Assembly (NCBI GenBank): GCA_946407705.1 | Contig: CAMJPC010000001.1 | Span: 186,001 to 250,000, forward strand | Source: an uncultured Clostridia bacterium | GTDB lineage: Bacteria > Bacillota > Clostridia > Saccharofermentanales > Saccharofermentanaceae | Length of the DNA stretch: 64,000 nt | Direction of reading: 5' to 3' | Shown: in pieces, positions 25,651-35,658 of the stretch | How the letters are laid out: each line of letters starts with the position of its first letter | Position numbering within the stretch: position 1 is the stretch's first letter | Translations under genes and position numbers: made by a program | The notes under the pieces: generated by a model | What the model was told of the DNA's origin: nothing | Seen by the model: only the letters and a program-made list of their open reading frames with translations | The model's database searches: none

Positions 25651-27450
25651 TCAGGATTCTTCGGACTTCATAGCCGCGATTGCTTCTTCGTCTATCTTGA
25701 TCGAAAGCTCTTTGAGCTGCTTTTCAGTAACATAACCGGGAGCGTCCATCATGACGTCCTGGGCGTTCTTGTTCATAGGGAACGGGATGACCTCACGGAT
25801 CGTCTCCTCTCCTGAAAGGAGCATTACCATACGGTCAACGCCGGGAGCGATTCCTGCGTGCGGCGGAGCGCCGTAGCAGAATGCGTTGTACATTGCAGGG
25901 AACTTTGCCTTAACGTCTTCCTCGCCGAGTCTTACGAGCTCGAAAGCCTTGATCATGATCTCGGGATCGTGGTTACGAACTGCACCGGAAGAAAGCTCGA
26001 TTCCGTTTACTACGAGGTCATACTGGTCAGCCATGATCGACAGCGGATCGATCTCGCCTTTCTCAGCCTTGAGAAGGACATCAAGTCCGCCGGAAGGCAT
26101 GGAGAACGGGTTGTGGCAGAATTCAAGCTCGCCGGACTCTTCGCCGATCTCGTACATGGGGAAATCAACGATCCAGCAGAAAGCGTACTGTTCCTTGTCC
26201 ATGTGCCCGGGAACCGCAGCGCCGAATGTCTTTACGAGAACGCCTGCAGTCTTCTGTGCGGCAGTCTTTGTGCCTGCTGAAAGAACTACGAGTGTATTGG
26301 GCTTGAGGCCGAGTGCGCTGACAACTTCGTCCTTCTTGGGAACGACGAACTTTGAGATGCCTCCGACGATCTCGGAGTTCTCATCCATCCTGAACCAGTA
26401 ACCCTTGTTGCCGGACTGGATCTCAACGTCAGCCATGAGCTTGTCGATGAACTTGCGGCTCTCGTGGAAGTCGGAGATAACGACAGCCTTGATGACTCCG
26501 TCTGCGAAAGGAGCGAACTCTTCGGTGCGGAGAAGCTCTGTTGCATCTGTAACGGTGAGGTCGATACGGAGGTCAGGCTTGTCTGAACCATACTTCTCCA
26601 TTGCCTCACGGAAAGGGATCCTAACAAAAGGAGAGCCGGATGCCCTGTCGTATTTACCGTACTTTGCGAAAACGGGAGGCAGAACGTCCTCGATGACCTC
26701 GAAAACGTCGTCCTGGCTTGCGAAGGACATTTCCATGTCGAGCTGATAGAACTCACCCGGGCATCTGTCGCCTCTTGCATCCTCGTCTCTGAAGCAGGGA
26801 GCGATCTGGAAGTATCTGTCGATGCCGGATACCATCAGGAGCTGCTTGAACTGCTGGGGAGCCTGAGGGAGCGCATAGAACTTGCCCGGATGCTTACGTG
26901 CGGGAACAAGATAGTCTCTTGCGCCTTCAGGTGAAGAAACGGTAAGGATCGGAGTCGTGATCTCCATGAAGCCGTGCTCGATCATGGAAGTTCTGAGAGC
27001 CGAGATAACGTTGCTTCTCAGGATGAGGTTCTTCTTTACCTCGGGATTTCTGATGTCGAGATATCTGTACTTGAGTCTTACGGCTTCGTCAACGTCACGG
27101 CTGTGATTGATCTCGAAAGGAAGCTCGTTGTAACGGCAGCGGCCGAGTACCGTTACCTTCTCGGGAACGACCTCGATATCTCCTGTATCCTGTTTGGGAT
27201 TCTTGGAGCTTCTCTCTCTTACCGTACCGGTGACCTGAATGGTGGACTCCTTGGTAATCGCCTTGAATGTCTTCATCATCTCAGCCGTCTCGATGACGAG
27301 CTGTGTCGTTCCGTAGAAGTCACGGATTACGACGAATCCGAGTTCTGCTCCTACCTCACGGAAATTCTCAAGCCAGCCTGCAAGCATAACCTGCTTGCCG
27401 CAATCAGCTATTCTCAATTCTCCACATGTATGTGTGCGGGACTGCATCAT
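25651..27450 (-). CDS. aspS: aspartyl-tRNA synthetase
   Basis: 599 residues, the size of the bacterial type with a GAD insertion domain. An N-terminal OB anticodon-binding domain (VMLAGWLENFREVGAELGFV) precedes class II motifs: PILTVSSPEGARDYLVP, FRDEDARGDRCPGEFYQLDMEMSF (key residues FRDED, E, Q-D) and GIAPGVDRMVMLLSGEETIREV. GGAGG lies 3 bases before the first ATG and 6 before the second; the second (27447) may be the true start. Between hisS and lepB in one operon. Confidence 0.97.
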   Translation of the reverse strand: MMQSRTHTCGELRIADCGKQVMLAGWLENFREVGAELGFVVIRDFYGTTQLVIETAEMMKTFKAITKESTIQVTGTVRERSSKNPKQDTGDIEVVPEKVTVLGRCRYNELPFEINHSRDVDEAVRLKYRYLDIRNPEVKKNLILRSNVISALRTSMIEHGFMEITTPILTVSSPEGARDYLVPARKHPGKFYALPQAPQQFKQLLMVSGIDRYFQIAPCFRDEDARGDRCPGEFYQLDMEMSFASQDDVFEVIEDVLPPVFAKYGKYDRASGSPFVRIPFREAMEKYGSDKPDLRIDLTVTDATELLRTEEFAPFADGVIKAVVISDFHESRKFIDKLMADVEIQSGNKGYWFRMDENSEIVGGISKFVVPKKDEVVSALGLKPNTLVVLSAGTKTAAQKTAGVLVKTFGAAVPGHMDKEQYAFCWIVDFPMYEIGEESGELEFCHNPFSMPSGGLDVLLKAEKGEIDPLSIMADQYDLVVNGIELSSGAVRNHDPEIMIKAFELVRLGEEDVKAKFPAMYNAFCYGAPPHAGIAPGVDRMVMLLSGEETIREVIPFPMNKNAQDVMMDAPGYVTEKQLKELSIKIDEEAIAAMKSEES

Positions 27451-27471
27451 TTACCTCCGAATATTGCTTGC

Positions 27472-28734
27472 TCAGACAATGTTGTCCTGGCAGTATTTTA
27501 CGATTTCATCAAGCTTGACAGGCGTCTCTTCGCCGTTTGCCATGTTCTTGATCTTAACCTCGCCGTTAGCGAGCTCGTCGTCACCGATCACGACGAGATA
27601 AGGGATCTCCTGCTTGCCTGCGTACTTCATCTGTGCACGGAAAGATCTTCCTGCAAGATCGGTCTCGCAGCCGATCCCCGCAAGTCTCAGGTCATAGCAG
27701 AGCTTTGAAGCGGTCTTCTTTGCGGCATCGGACATTGCAGCCACATAGAGCCTTACGTGTGAAGGCTTCTCAGGAAGCTTGCCCTGTGCCTCCGCTTCGA
27801 TCAGGAGTCTTTCAACGCCCATAGCAAATCCGATGCCGGGTGTTGCGGGACCGTCCATAATGCCGATGAGTCCGTCATATCTTCCGCCGCCGCAGATGGT
27901 TCCCTGCGTTCCTACGTTTTCGGAAACGAACTCGAAAACAGTCCTCGAATAGTAATCGAGGCCTCTTACGATGTTGGGATCGATCTCGTACTTGACTCCA
28001 AGAGCATCAAGCTCGCTCTTAAGGCCTTCGAAATGAGCCTTGCAGTCTTCGCAGAGATAATCGATAAGACGGGGTGCGTTCTTTACGATATCCTTGCTTC
28101 CATCGATCTTGCAGTCGATCATGCGGAGAGGATTCTTCTCAAATCTCTCACGGCAGTCCTCGCACATCTCTCCGATGTGAGGTCTGAAGTGATCCTTCAG
28201 AAGCTTGTTGTATTCCGCACGGCACTTGGGGCATCCGATCGAATTGATCCTGAGACCGATGTTCTCAAGACCCATCTTCTTGAAGAAGATGTCGACAACA
28301 GAGATGATCTCCGCGTCGATGGACGGACCCTCGGCTCCGAAAGCCTCAAGACCGAACTGGTGGAATTCCCTGTATCTGCCCTTCTGCATCTTCTCATAGC
28401 GGAAAGCAGTGATGTTATAGAAAAGCCTTACCGGAGTAGGCAGTGATGTCATGCCGTTCTCTATAAAACTTCTAGCGACACCCGCGGTTCCCTCAGGCCT
28501 CAGGGTAATGCTCCTGCCGCCCTTGTCCTCGAAGGTGTACATTTCCTTGGTAACGACGTCTGTAGTGTCGCCGACGCCTCTTGCGAACAGATCCGTCTGC
28601 TCGAAAGTAGGGATCCTGATCTCCTCATAGCCGAAGGAATGGCATACGGAAGCAAATGTCTGTTCTGCTTTCTGCCATCTGTATATCTCCGAAGGCAGGA
28701 TATCCTTCGTACCCTTCTGCGCACTGAATTTCAT
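27472..28734 (-). CDS. hisS: histidyl-tRNA synthetase
   Basis: 420 residues from ATG; AAGGAG nine bases upstream favours this over a TTG two codons earlier. Class II core with TKDILPSE, LRPEGTAGVARSF near residue 77, FRYEKMQKGRYREFHQFGLEAFG near 111, and the His-specific GLDYYSRTVFEF near 262. The C-terminal anticodon domain starts near residue 325. First gene of hisS-aspS-lepB-lepA; the ~30-base leader holds no T-box. Confidence 0.98.
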   Translation of the reverse strand: MKFSAQKGTKDILPSEIYRWQKAEQTFASVCHSFGYEEIRIPTFEQTDLFARGVGDTTDVVTKEMYTFEDKGGRSITLRPEGTAGVARSFIENGMTSLPTPVRLFYNITAFRYEKMQKGRYREFHQFGLEAFGAEGPSIDAEIISVVDIFFKKMGLENIGLRINSIGCPKCRAEYNKLLKDHFRPHIGEMCEDCRERFEKNPLRMIDCKIDGSKDIVKNAPRLIDYLCEDCKAHFEGLKSELDALGVKYEIDPNIVRGLDYYSRTVFEFVSENVGTQGTICGGGRYDGLIGIMDGPATPGIGFAMGVERLLIEAEAQGKLPEKPSHVRLYVAAMSDAAKKTASKLCYDLRLAGIGCETDLAGRSFRAQMKYAGKQEIPYLVVIGDDELANGEVKIKNMANGEETPVKLDEIVKYCQDNIV

Positions 28735-28769
28735 CGGCAAAATCTCCTTATTTTAATAAAACACGCGTA

Positions 28770-28798
28770 ATTATAAAACTAAAGGCGTGATTAAACAA
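28770..28798 (-). promoter_or_regulatory. promoter of hisS operon
   Basis: TTGTTT, 17 bases, TATAAT on the minus strand, just behind the terminator at 28822-28850. Confidence 0.8.
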
Positions 28799-28821
28799 GT
28801 TAAGCCACAATTTTGCCGAAC

Positions 28822-28850
28822 AAAAAAAGGATCTGCCTTTACGGCAGATC
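28822..28850 (-). terminator. intrinsic terminator after ThiD-like gene
   Basis: GATCTGCC pairs with GGCAGATC around GTAAA and runs into seven T. The hairpin begins inside the stop codon of the ThiD-like gene. Confidence 0.9.
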
Positions 28851-30090
28851 ACATTTCAGAAAGTCTACGGAGTCTTTCAAACATGTCATTTATGACCGGA
28901 TCGGACGTCTTGGAATCCTCATGCTCCGGTGTCTCGATCCCGCTCGTTACCGCCGTAAGAGACCTTGATTTTGCAAGTTCTCTTGCCAGAACGCCGTTAC
29001 TCGGGATGCTTATGCCGCTTCCGAACTTGATGCGGCTCGGCATCGGCTCAAGGCTTCTGGCCGCATCTCTTATGCTCTTTGCGGGTGATACGAGCGAACT
29101 TACGGGGGCTACGGTTGAAGATTCCTCTTCAGATGCGGATTTTTCAGACTCAAGCGGCTTCTCGAGAACGCTTTCGACAGCCTTTATGAGAGACTGTTCG
29201 GGAACTTTCTCTTCAACCTTCTCTTCAACCTTCTCTTCAGCCTTTGCCACAGGAGCCTCAACGGGTTTTTCAACAGGCTTTTCGACAGGCTTTGCAGCCA
29301 TCTCCTGAACCGCAGGCTGGACCGACGAAGGCTTGTAATTGCTCTTCGTGTTCTCCGGACGTGCGGGGATGTATTCAACTGAAGTATCGGTCATCTCGTC
29401 AATGCCGATCGTGATACCGCAGAACAATCTCGCGGCGGTAACGGCATCATTAATCGATTTGTCGGCTGCAAGTTCGCACGCTACGGCAGCGGCGAACATC
29501 TTCTTGTTCTTTGCGGTATTGGAAGCCGCGCCTTCATACCACTTGACCTTGCCGCCGATGGCAAACAGATCTCTTCCGCCCGTCTTCTGGCATCCGCCAA
29601 TGAAAACAACGCAGCTGAACTTGTCGCATATCGTCTCGGCAGCCTGCCTTGCATCAGCGGGACCGTGGCATTCTATGCCGGAAAAGAGCTCGGCTTCGAA
29701 AATATTCAGGACTAAGAAATGGATGTTCTGCATGAGCGATCCGGTTATCGCGTCATATGTGTCGCGGGATACCAGGATCCTTCCGTCAGGTGAGATTACC
29801 GAAGGCTCGGCTACAACTGCGGGATGGTCATGCTGCTGGAGTTTTGAGGCAACGATCTTGACTGCTTCCGGGTCCCTGATCAGACCGATCTGGACTGCGT
29901 TAAGCTTCTGTTCCAAGCAATAATCGAGGACATCTGCGATATCCTCCGTCTGTTCAATGCTGTCGCCTTCCGTGAACTCAGGAACGGCGAGCATGGGCTC
30001 GACGTTATAGTCACTGAAAGTATCTACGCAGCGCTGGGCACTATATCTTGTATTTGCTATCGAATCAGCAATTGATAGGATACGCTTCAT
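28849..30090 (-). CDS. ThiD-like (HMP/HMP-P kinase fold) protein with degenerate active site and repeat tail
   Basis: 413 residues. Residues 1-235 follow ThiD closely in the middle: AVQIGLIRDPEAVKIVASKL, HPAVVAEPSVISPDGRIL, HFLVLNIFEAELFSG and the last helices. The functional motifs are gone. The N-terminal GSDSGGGAG loop is ADSIANTRY, the KGGH segment is IGGC, and the anion-hole NTHGTGC of ThiD reads NTAKNKK (residues 191-197). Residues ~250-320 carry VEKPVEKPVEAP and EEKVEEKVEEKV repeats, a flexible linker, followed by ~90 further residues. Single-gene unit with a strong terminator. Not expected to phosphorylate hydroxymethylpyrimidine; possibly a ligand-binding or scaffold protein. Confidence 0.75.
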   Translation of the reverse strand: MKRILSIADSIANTRYSAQRCVDTFSDYNVEPMLAVPEFTEGDSIEQTEDIADVLDYCLEQKLNAVQIGLIRDPEAVKIVASKLQQHDHPAVVAEPSVISPDGRILVSRDTYDAITGSLMQNIHFLVLNIFEAELFSGIECHGPADARQAAETICDKFSCVVFIGGCQKTGGRDLFAIGGKVKWYEGAASNTAKNKKMFAAAVACELAADKSINDAVTAARLFCGITIGIDEMTDTSVEYIPARPENTKSNYKPSSVQPAVQEMAAKPVEKPVEKPVEAPVAKAEEKVEEKVEEKVPEQSLIKAVESVLEKPLESEKSASEEESSTVAPVSSLVSPAKSIRDAARSLEPMPSRIKFGSGISIPSNGVLARELAKSRSLTAVTSGIETPEHEDSKTSDPVINDMFERLRRLSEM

Positions 30091-30120
30091 TAGATCATCC
30101 TGCTCTCAAATCAACCTCAC

Positions 30121-30142
30121 GTTTCAGACCGGAATCTGAAAC
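30121..30142. repeat. inverted repeat upstream of the ThiD-like gene
   Basis: GTTTCAGA and TCTGAAAC are perfect 8-base arms around CCGGAA, 31 bases before the start codon. No T tract follows, so it is more likely an operator or mRNA hairpin than a terminator. No confident promoter was found in 30091-30233. Confidence 0.5.
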
Positions 30143-30233
30143 AATTAGATTTTGACAGACAGAATTGGTCTTTTCCACAAACAAAAGGACACAATATCGA
30201 TGATTTATTTGTTGAAAATGGCAAGTGACAGAA

Positions 30234-31256
30234 TCAGCCTATTTGGCATACATACGCCATCCAGTCATTATCGGTTTTTGACTCGATGATTTTCATGCCG
30301 GCGTCCGCTATGGCTTTCTCAACTTTGTCCTTTTTTGTATTGATTATTCCGGAGCAAATGAACAGTCCGCCGTCAGCAAGTCTTGCCGGAATGTCCTTGG
30401 CGATCTCCGCGATTATGTCCGCAATTATGTTTGCGACTATCAGGTCATAGTCGTTATGTCCGGCGTCCTTAAGTTCACCGGTGTGGCAGTCGATGTCACC
30501 GCAGCCGTTGATGTCACAGTTGTCCTTTGCAACGTCGACAGCGAGCTTATCGATGTCGATCGCCTCGGTAAGTCCGCTTCCGAGCTTCTTCGCGATTATC
30601 GCGAGGATTCCGGAACCCGTTCCGAGATCCAGTACCTTTCCGCCCTTCTTCTGATACTTGTCGATCAGCTTGGCGCACATAGAAGTGGTCTCGTGTGTTC
30701 CCGTTCCGAAAGCAGAACCCGGATCGAGGATTATCTTATGTTCAGCCTCGATCGAATCAGGATCGAGCCATGAGGGGCAGATCGCGACTCTGTCTGAAAT
30801 CTTGAATTCCTTGTAGTACTTCTTCCAATTGTTCGCCCAGTCTTCGTCCTTGACGTATTTAAGGCCTTCAAAGCCCGTTCCAACGGGAAGGAACTTGCCG
30901 ATGTCATCAAGTCTCGCCTTTATGAAATCAACGGCATCATCGGTCTTCATGGTCTTGCCTGAGATGTTGCCGTAGATGGTGCCTATTCCTTCAGGATTGA
31001 AGAATTCCTCATTCTTGGCGCCCATCCTGACGAACCCGTCATCGAGCTCGGCAAAATAGGATCTGATTACGACATCAGATCCGTATGAGTTATATGTTCC
31101 GTCATCGGCATAGCTTAACGGATCGTTTTCGACGGTATTCCTGAACTCGAAAGGGTCCGTAACCGCTATTCCGTCACAGCCTGCCTGAGCGAGCATCTCG
31201 CTGATGGCTTCTGCCGCTTCTTCTGTCGTCCTGATCGTAATTTCAGCCCATCTCAT
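30234..31256 (-). CDS. prmA: ribosomal protein L11 methyltransferase
   Basis: 340 residues. Trimethylates L11. An N-terminal substrate-binding domain is followed by a class I methyltransferase core: DPGSAFGTGTHETTSMC near residue 177, VLDLGTGSGILAIIAKKLG near 204 and the NxP-type catalytic region DLIVANIIADII near 266. It lies 6 bases after dnaJ and ends the heat-shock operon, a placement common in clostridia. Confidence 0.96.
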   Translation of the reverse strand: MRWAEITIRTTEEAAEAISEMLAQAGCDGIAVTDPFEFRNTVENDPLSYADDGTYNSYGSDVVIRSYFAELDDGFVRMGAKNEEFFNPEGIGTIYGNISGKTMKTDDAVDFIKARLDDIGKFLPVGTGFEGLKYVKDEDWANNWKKYYKEFKISDRVAICPSWLDPDSIEAEHKIILDPGSAFGTGTHETTSMCAKLIDKYQKKGGKVLDLGTGSGILAIIAKKLGSGLTEAIDIDKLAVDVAKDNCDINGCGDIDCHTGELKDAGHNDYDLIVANIIADIIAEIAKDIPARLADGGLFICSGIINTKKDKVEKAIADAGMKIIESKTDNDWMAYVCQIG

Positions 31257-31262
31257 ATGTCA

Positions 31263-32393
31263 TCACTTGAAAAGATTCTTGAATCTCTGGAAGAACTGCG
31301 ACCTCTTTGTGTAGTTGCGGTCCGTCAGAGTGTTGTTGAACTGCGTAAGGAGCTGCTTCTGCTCGCGCGTGAGTCCCGTGGGAACCTCGATGTAGAACTT
31401 GAGCGTATGGTCTCCCTTCATGTTCGGGTTCGATTTGTTGGGGATTCCTCTTCCCCTTAAGATGCTGGTATCACCCGGCTGTGTGCCTTCCTTGAGGATG
31501 AACTTTTCCTTGCCGTAGATGGTGGGAACTTCGATCTCTCCTCCGAGAGCAGCCTGCGCATAAGTGATCGGGACATCACAATACGTGTTGACCCCGTCTC
31601 TCCTGAATACGTCGTGGTTCTTGACGCGGAACTCGATGTAAAGATCACCGTAAGGACCGCCGTTTGTTCCGGGCTCACCCTCGCCCCTTACGGGAAGGAG
31701 ATCGCCGGTATCAACGCCTGCGGGTATCTTGATGTGGAGCATCTTGGATGTCTTTAGTCTGCCTCTTCCGCGGCACTGCGTGCACGGCGTCTTGATGACC
31801 GTTCCCCTGCCGCTACAGGTAGGGCACGACTTGGTTACCATGGTCATGCCGAAAAGAGTCTGTGTCTGCTGCTGTACGCGTCCTGCGCCACGGCATGTGG
31901 GACATGTCTCAGGCGTGGTTCCGGGCTGTGCTCCCGAACCGCCGCACGCTTTACAGAGATCCTCTTTCGTGAGCTGGATATCCTTTTCGCAGCCGAAAGC
32001 AGCTTCCATGAAATCAAGTGACATGCGGTACTTGAGGTCGGAACCCTTGGAAGGTCCGTTCCTCTTTCTTGAGCTTCCGCCTCCGAATCCGCCACCGAAA
32101 ATGCTGCTGAAGAGGTCGCCGAGATCGACGTCATAAGCGCCGTAACCCGCACCGCCGCCGAATCCGTTCGGATCTACGCCGGCGTGGCCGAATCTGTCGT
32201 ATTTAGCTTTCTTATCAGGGTCAGACAGGATCGAATATGCTTCGTTGACTTCCTTGAATTTAGCCTCGGCCTCCTTATCACCCGGATGAAGGTCAGGGTG
32301 ATATTTCTTGGCCTGCTGCCTGAAAGCCTTCTTTATATCGTCATCGGAAGCACCTTTATCTACTCCCAAGACCTCATAGTAATCTCTAGCCAA
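31263..32393 (-). CDS. dnaJ: chaperone DnaJ
   Basis: 376 residues. J domain with the HPD triad in YHPDLHPGD (about residue 33), a Gly/Phe-rich stretch (about 75-110), four CxxCxGxG zinc repeats ([32 protein letters not shown]; about 145-215) and the C-terminal substrate domain. Stimulates DnaK ATPase. Full length. Confidence 0.98.
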   Translation of the reverse strand: MARDYYEVLGVDKGASDDDIKKAFRQQAKKYHPDLHPGDKEAEAKFKEVNEAYSILSDPDKKAKYDRFGHAGVDPNGFGGGAGYGAYDVDLGDLFSSIFGGGFGGGSSRKRNGPSKGSDLKYRMSLDFMEAAFGCEKDIQLTKEDLCKACGGSGAQPGTTPETCPTCRGAGRVQQQTQTLFGMTMVTKSCPTCSGRGTVIKTPCTQCRGRGRLKTSKMLHIKIPAGVDTGDLLPVRGEGEPGTNGGPYGDLYIEFRVKNHDVFRRDGVNTYCDVPITYAQAALGGEIEVPTIYGKEKFILKEGTQPGDTSILRGRGIPNKSNPNMKGDHTLKFYIEVPTGLTREQKQLLTQFNNTLTDRNYTKRSQFFQRFKNLFK

Positions 32394-32438
32394 AGAGGAA
32401 AACCTCCGTTCTTGTTATCAAGTCTCTATACAGATATA

Positions 32439-32468
32439 TCCGGCACATCCGAGATCGGAAGTGCCGGA
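32439..32468 (-). other. intercistronic stem-loop between dnaK and dnaJ
   Basis: A 30-base hairpin: TCCGGCAC pairs with GTGCCGGA and, inside, TCCGA with TCGGA, separated by one T-T mismatch, with a two-base apical loop. No T tract follows, so it is not a standard terminator. It may stabilise or separate dnaK and dnaJ mRNA. Confidence 0.7.
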
Positions 32469-32492
32469 CTATTGTATCAGTTTTCAGATGGA

Positions 32493-34337
32493 TTAGAAGT
32501 CTCCGCCTGCGTCCTTAGGACCGTCCTGAGCGCCTGCATCGTCATAGCCGGCGTAATCCTGAGGTCCGGGCTGGCCCTGGGGACCTGCTGCGGCACCTGC
32601 TGCGCCTGCTGCCTGGTAGAGCTTCTCGGAAAGCTTGTAGATAGCCTGTGTGAGGCCCTCCGTATCAGCCTTCATAGCCTCAGTGTCATCCTTGGCGATC
32701 GAATCCTTGAGCTTTGCAATTGCGTCATTAACGGGCTGCTTGTCGGAATCGGAAAGCTTGTCGCCTGCGTCCTTCATTGTCTTCTCAGCCTGATATACGG
32801 CGGACTCAGCCTGGTTCTTGATCTCGACCTTCTCCTTGTTGGCCTTGTCTTCAGCTGCGTGCATCTCAGCTTCCTTGACTGCCTTCTGGATATCTTCCTC
32901 GCTCATGTTGGAAGAAGACTGGATAGTGATCTTCTGCTCACGGCCTGTTCCCTTATCTTTAGCGCTTACGTTAACGATACCGTTTGCGTCGATATCGAAT
33001 GTAACCTCGATCTGCGGAACACCGCGGGGTGCGGGTGCGATACCGTCAAGGATGAAGTTTCCGAGTGTCTTGTTGTAAGCTGCCATCTCACGCTCACCCT
33101 GGAGAACGTGTACTTCAACCTGTGTCTGGCCGTCAGCCGCAGTTGAGAATACCTGGCTCTTCTTTGTAGGGATCGTTGTGTTACGCTCGATCATCTTAGT
33201 GCAGACACCGCCCATTGTCTCGATACCGAGAGAGAGAGGTGTAACGTCGAGAAGGAGAAGGCCCTTAACATCACCTGTGAGAACTGCTGCCTGGATGGCT
33301 GCGCCGATCGCAACGCACTCGTCAGGGTTGATGCCCTTGAAAGGCTCCTTTCCGAAGTAGTTCTTAACTGCATCCTGAACTGCGGGGATTCTTGTTGAAC
33401 CGCCGACGAGGAGGATCTTGTCGATGTCAGAAGGTGAAACGCCGGCGTCGCTCATTGCGCGCTTAACGGGATCCATTGTCTTCTGAACGAGGTCAGCTGT
33501 GAGCTCGTCGAACTTAGCTCTTGTGAGAGTGATGTCGAGGTGCTTAGGACCTGTTGCGTCTGCCGTGATGTAAGGCAGGTTGATCGCGGAAGAAGTTACG
33601 CCGGAGAGCTCGATCTTAGCCTTCTCAGCAGCTTCTCTCAATCTCTGCATTGCCATACGGTCAGATCTCAAGTCAACTCCGTCGCTGGTCTTGAATGACT
33701 CTACGAGGTAATCAACGATCTTGTTATCGAAGTCATCACCGCCGAGTCTGTTGTTACCGGCTGTTGCGAGAACCTCGAAAACGCCGTCGCTGATGTCGAG
33801 GATGGAAACGTCGAATGTACCGCCGCCCAAGTCGAAAACGAGGATCTTCTGATCTGTTTCCTTATCGAGACCATATGCAAGAGATGCTGCAGTAGGCTCG
33901 TTGATGATTCTCAATACTTCGAGACCTGCGATACGGCCTGCGTCCTTTGTAGCCTGACGCTGTGAGTCAGTGAAGTATGCAGGAACGGTGATTACAGCCT
34001 GTGTGACGGGAGTTCCGAGATAAGCTTCAGCATCGCTCTTGAGCTTGGAGAGGATCATTGCGGAGATCTCCTGAGGAGTGTACTGCTTCTCATCAATGAT
34101 TACCTTGTAGTCGGAACCCATCTCACGCTTGATGGATGAGATCGTTCTCTCAGGGTTTGTGACTGCCTGTCTCTTTGCTACCTGACCGATGAGACGCTCG
34201 CCGGCCTTTGTGAAACCTACAACTGAAGGTGTGGTTCTGTTTCCTTCGGGATTCGGGATAACAACTGTTTCCGAACCTTCCATAACGGCAACGCACGAAT
34301 TCGTCGTACCGAGGTCAATACCGATTACTTTTGCCAT
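32493..34337 (-). CDS. dnaK: chaperone DnaK (Hsp70)
   Basis: 614 residues. Nucleotide-binding domain starts with [49 protein letters not shown] and [13 protein letters not shown] are the Hsp70 signatures. The interdomain linker region [15 protein letters not shown] follows, then the substrate-binding domain and a Gly/Ala/Gln/Asp-rich tail. It lacks the extra N-terminal-lobe insertion typical of Gram-negative DnaK, as in Firmicutes. It lies 20 bases after clpP. Confidence 0.98.
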   Translation of the reverse strand: MAKVIGIDLGTTNSCVAVMEGSETVVIPNPEGNRTTPSVVGFTKAGERLIGQVAKRQAVTNPERTISSIKREMGSDYKVIIDEKQYTPQEISAMILSKLKSDAEAYLGTPVTQAVITVPAYFTDSQRQATKDAGRIAGLEVLRIINEPTAASLAYGLDKETDQKILVFDLGGGTFDVSILDISDGVFEVLATAGNNRLGGDDFDNKIVDYLVESFKTSDGVDLRSDRMAMQRLREAAEKAKIELSGVTSSAINLPYITADATGPKHLDITLTRAKFDELTADLVQKTMDPVKRAMSDAGVSPSDIDKILLVGGSTRIPAVQDAVKNYFGKEPFKGINPDECVAIGAAIQAAVLTGDVKGLLLLDVTPLSLGIETMGGVCTKMIERNTTIPTKKSQVFSTAADGQTQVEVHVLQGEREMAAYNKTLGNFILDGIAPAPRGVPQIEVTFDIDANGIVNVSAKDKGTGREQKITIQSSSNMSEEDIQKAVKEAEMHAAEDKANKEKVEIKNQAESAVYQAEKTMKDAGDKLSDSDKQPVNDAIAKLKDSIAKDDTEAMKADTEGLTQAIYKLSEKLYQAAGAAGAAAGPQGQPGPQDYAGYDDAGAQDGPKDAGGDF

Positions 34338-34357
34338 GTGATTTATCCTCCCTTATT

Positions 34358-34960
34358 TCAAGCTTTTTTGCTTTCGAGAATCTTATCTACGATGCCGTAT
34401 TCAAGAGCTTCCTGAGCGGTCATCCAGTGATCTCTGTCTGTATCGTTCATGAGTGTCTCAAGGTCCTTGCCGCAGTTGTCTGCGAGGATCTGGTTGAGAC
34501 GCTTTCTCGTATCCTTGATGTGGTCTGCTGCGATGAGGATCTCAGTAGCCTGACCCTGTGCGCCGCCCAAAGGCTGGTGGATCATGACCTCAGCGTTAGG
34601 CAGGATGCATCTCTTGCCCTTGGTTCCTGCAGAAAGAAGAACGGAACCCATTGAAGCTGCCATGCCCATGCAGATCGTCTGAACGTCAGGCTTGATGAGC
34701 TTCATTGTGTCGTAGATCATGAGACCGTCGGATACAGATCCTCCGGGGCTGTTGATGTAGAACTGGATATCCTTCTCAGGATCCTCTGCCTCAAGGAACA
34801 GAAGCTGTGCAGTGATAAGACTTGCCGTGACGTGGTTTACTTCCTCTGAAAGGATTACGATCCTTTCCTTGAGGAGTCGTGAATAGATGTCGTAAGCGCG
34901 CTCTCCGCGGCCGGTCGTCTCAATTACGGTAGGGACTAAACTAGACTTGATCAAATCCAT
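34358..34960 (-). CDS. clpP: ATP-dependent Clp protease proteolytic subunit
   Basis: 200 residues, normal length. The triad is complete: Ser103 (GMAASMGS), His128 (VMIHQPLGG) and Asp177 (TDRDHWM). Forms the double-ring protease used by ClpX/ClpC-type unfoldases, none of which is adjacent. It lies between grpE and dnaK with 20-30-base gaps, so it should be transcribed from the hrcA promoter under CIRCE control. This position is unusual; clpP is normally next to tig and clpX or alone. Confidence 0.97.
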   Translation of the reverse strand: MDLIKSSLVPTVIETTGRGERAYDIYSRLLKERIVILSEEVNHVTASLITAQLLFLEAEDPEKDIQFYINSPGGSVSDGLMIYDTMKLIKPDVQTICMGMAASMGSVLLSAGTKGKRCILPNAEVMIHQPLGGAQGQATEILIAADHIKDTRKRLNQILADNCGKDLETLMNDTDRDHWMTAQEALEYGIVDKILESKKA

Positions 34961-34989
34961 TTTTTAACTCTCCTTTGTTTTAATTCATA

Positions 34990-35628
34990 TCAGTTGGCGA
35001 CCTGCACCACGACGTGCCTGATCACTTTTCCTTTGTATGTATAGCCTTTGGTGAATACCATTGCTATCTCCTGCTCTCCCAGTTCTTCATCCTCGACGTG
35101 CATTACCGCTTCGTGAAGATTGGGATCGAACTTTTCGCCTCTTTCGGCCTTGATCTCCTCAACGCCGATCTTTGCAAGTATCGCACTTGCCTGCTTTCCG
35201 AGGAGCTCGACTCCTTCGATTACCTTGTCGATCGAATTCTCGTCAGCGTCCTTTGCGGTCGAGACGGCACGGTCGATGTTATCGAGTACGGTCAGGAATT
35301 CCTTCGTAACGTCTGCAACGGCGTCTGCATAAAGGCTTTCCTTCTCTTTCTGAGTGCGCTTCCTGTAGTTGTCGTATTCCGCATAAAGGCTCATGTAGCG
35401 CTTTTCGAGCTCTTCGCTCTTTTTGTCGGAATCACCTGCTGCCTCTTCAGCCTCTGCGCTCTCTTCAGGTTCTTCGTCTGATCCGGTCTCTTCAGCTTTC
35501 TCAGCTTCTTCTACCGTATTCTCCTCATCGGAAAGAGCCTCTTCTTCGATAGTTTCCTTGACGTCCTTGTCATCGGCAGTCTCTTCGTCCTGCCCGAAAA
35601 CTATCTCTTCATCCTTGTTTTCTTCCAT
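34990..35628 (-). CDS. grpE: nucleotide exchange factor GrpE
   Basis: 212 residues. A long acidic disordered N-terminus (1-70), a coiled-coil (KRYMSLYAEYDNYRKRTQKE, about 76-95) and the C-terminal beta domain with KFDPNLHEAVMHVED and GYTYKGKVIRHVVVQVAN. Releases ADP from DnaK. Between hrcA and clpP. Confidence 0.96.
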   Translation of the reverse strand: MEENKDEEIVFGQDEETADDKDVKETIEEEALSDEENTVEEAEKAEETGSDEEPEESAEAEEAAGDSDKKSEELEKRYMSLYAEYDNYRKRTQKEKESLYADAVADVTKEFLTVLDNIDRAVSTAKDADENSIDKVIEGVELLGKQASAILAKIGVEEIKAERGEKFDPNLHEAVMHVEDEELGEQEIAMVFTKGYTYKGKVIRHVVVQVAN

Positions 35629-35658
35629 CAGTATTTATCCTTTCGTTTTATTACTCTG

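Noticed and set aside
27450..28800. T-box riboswitches before metG, hisS or aspS
   Set aside because: The leaders are under ~70 bases and carry no T-box sequence or antiterminator.
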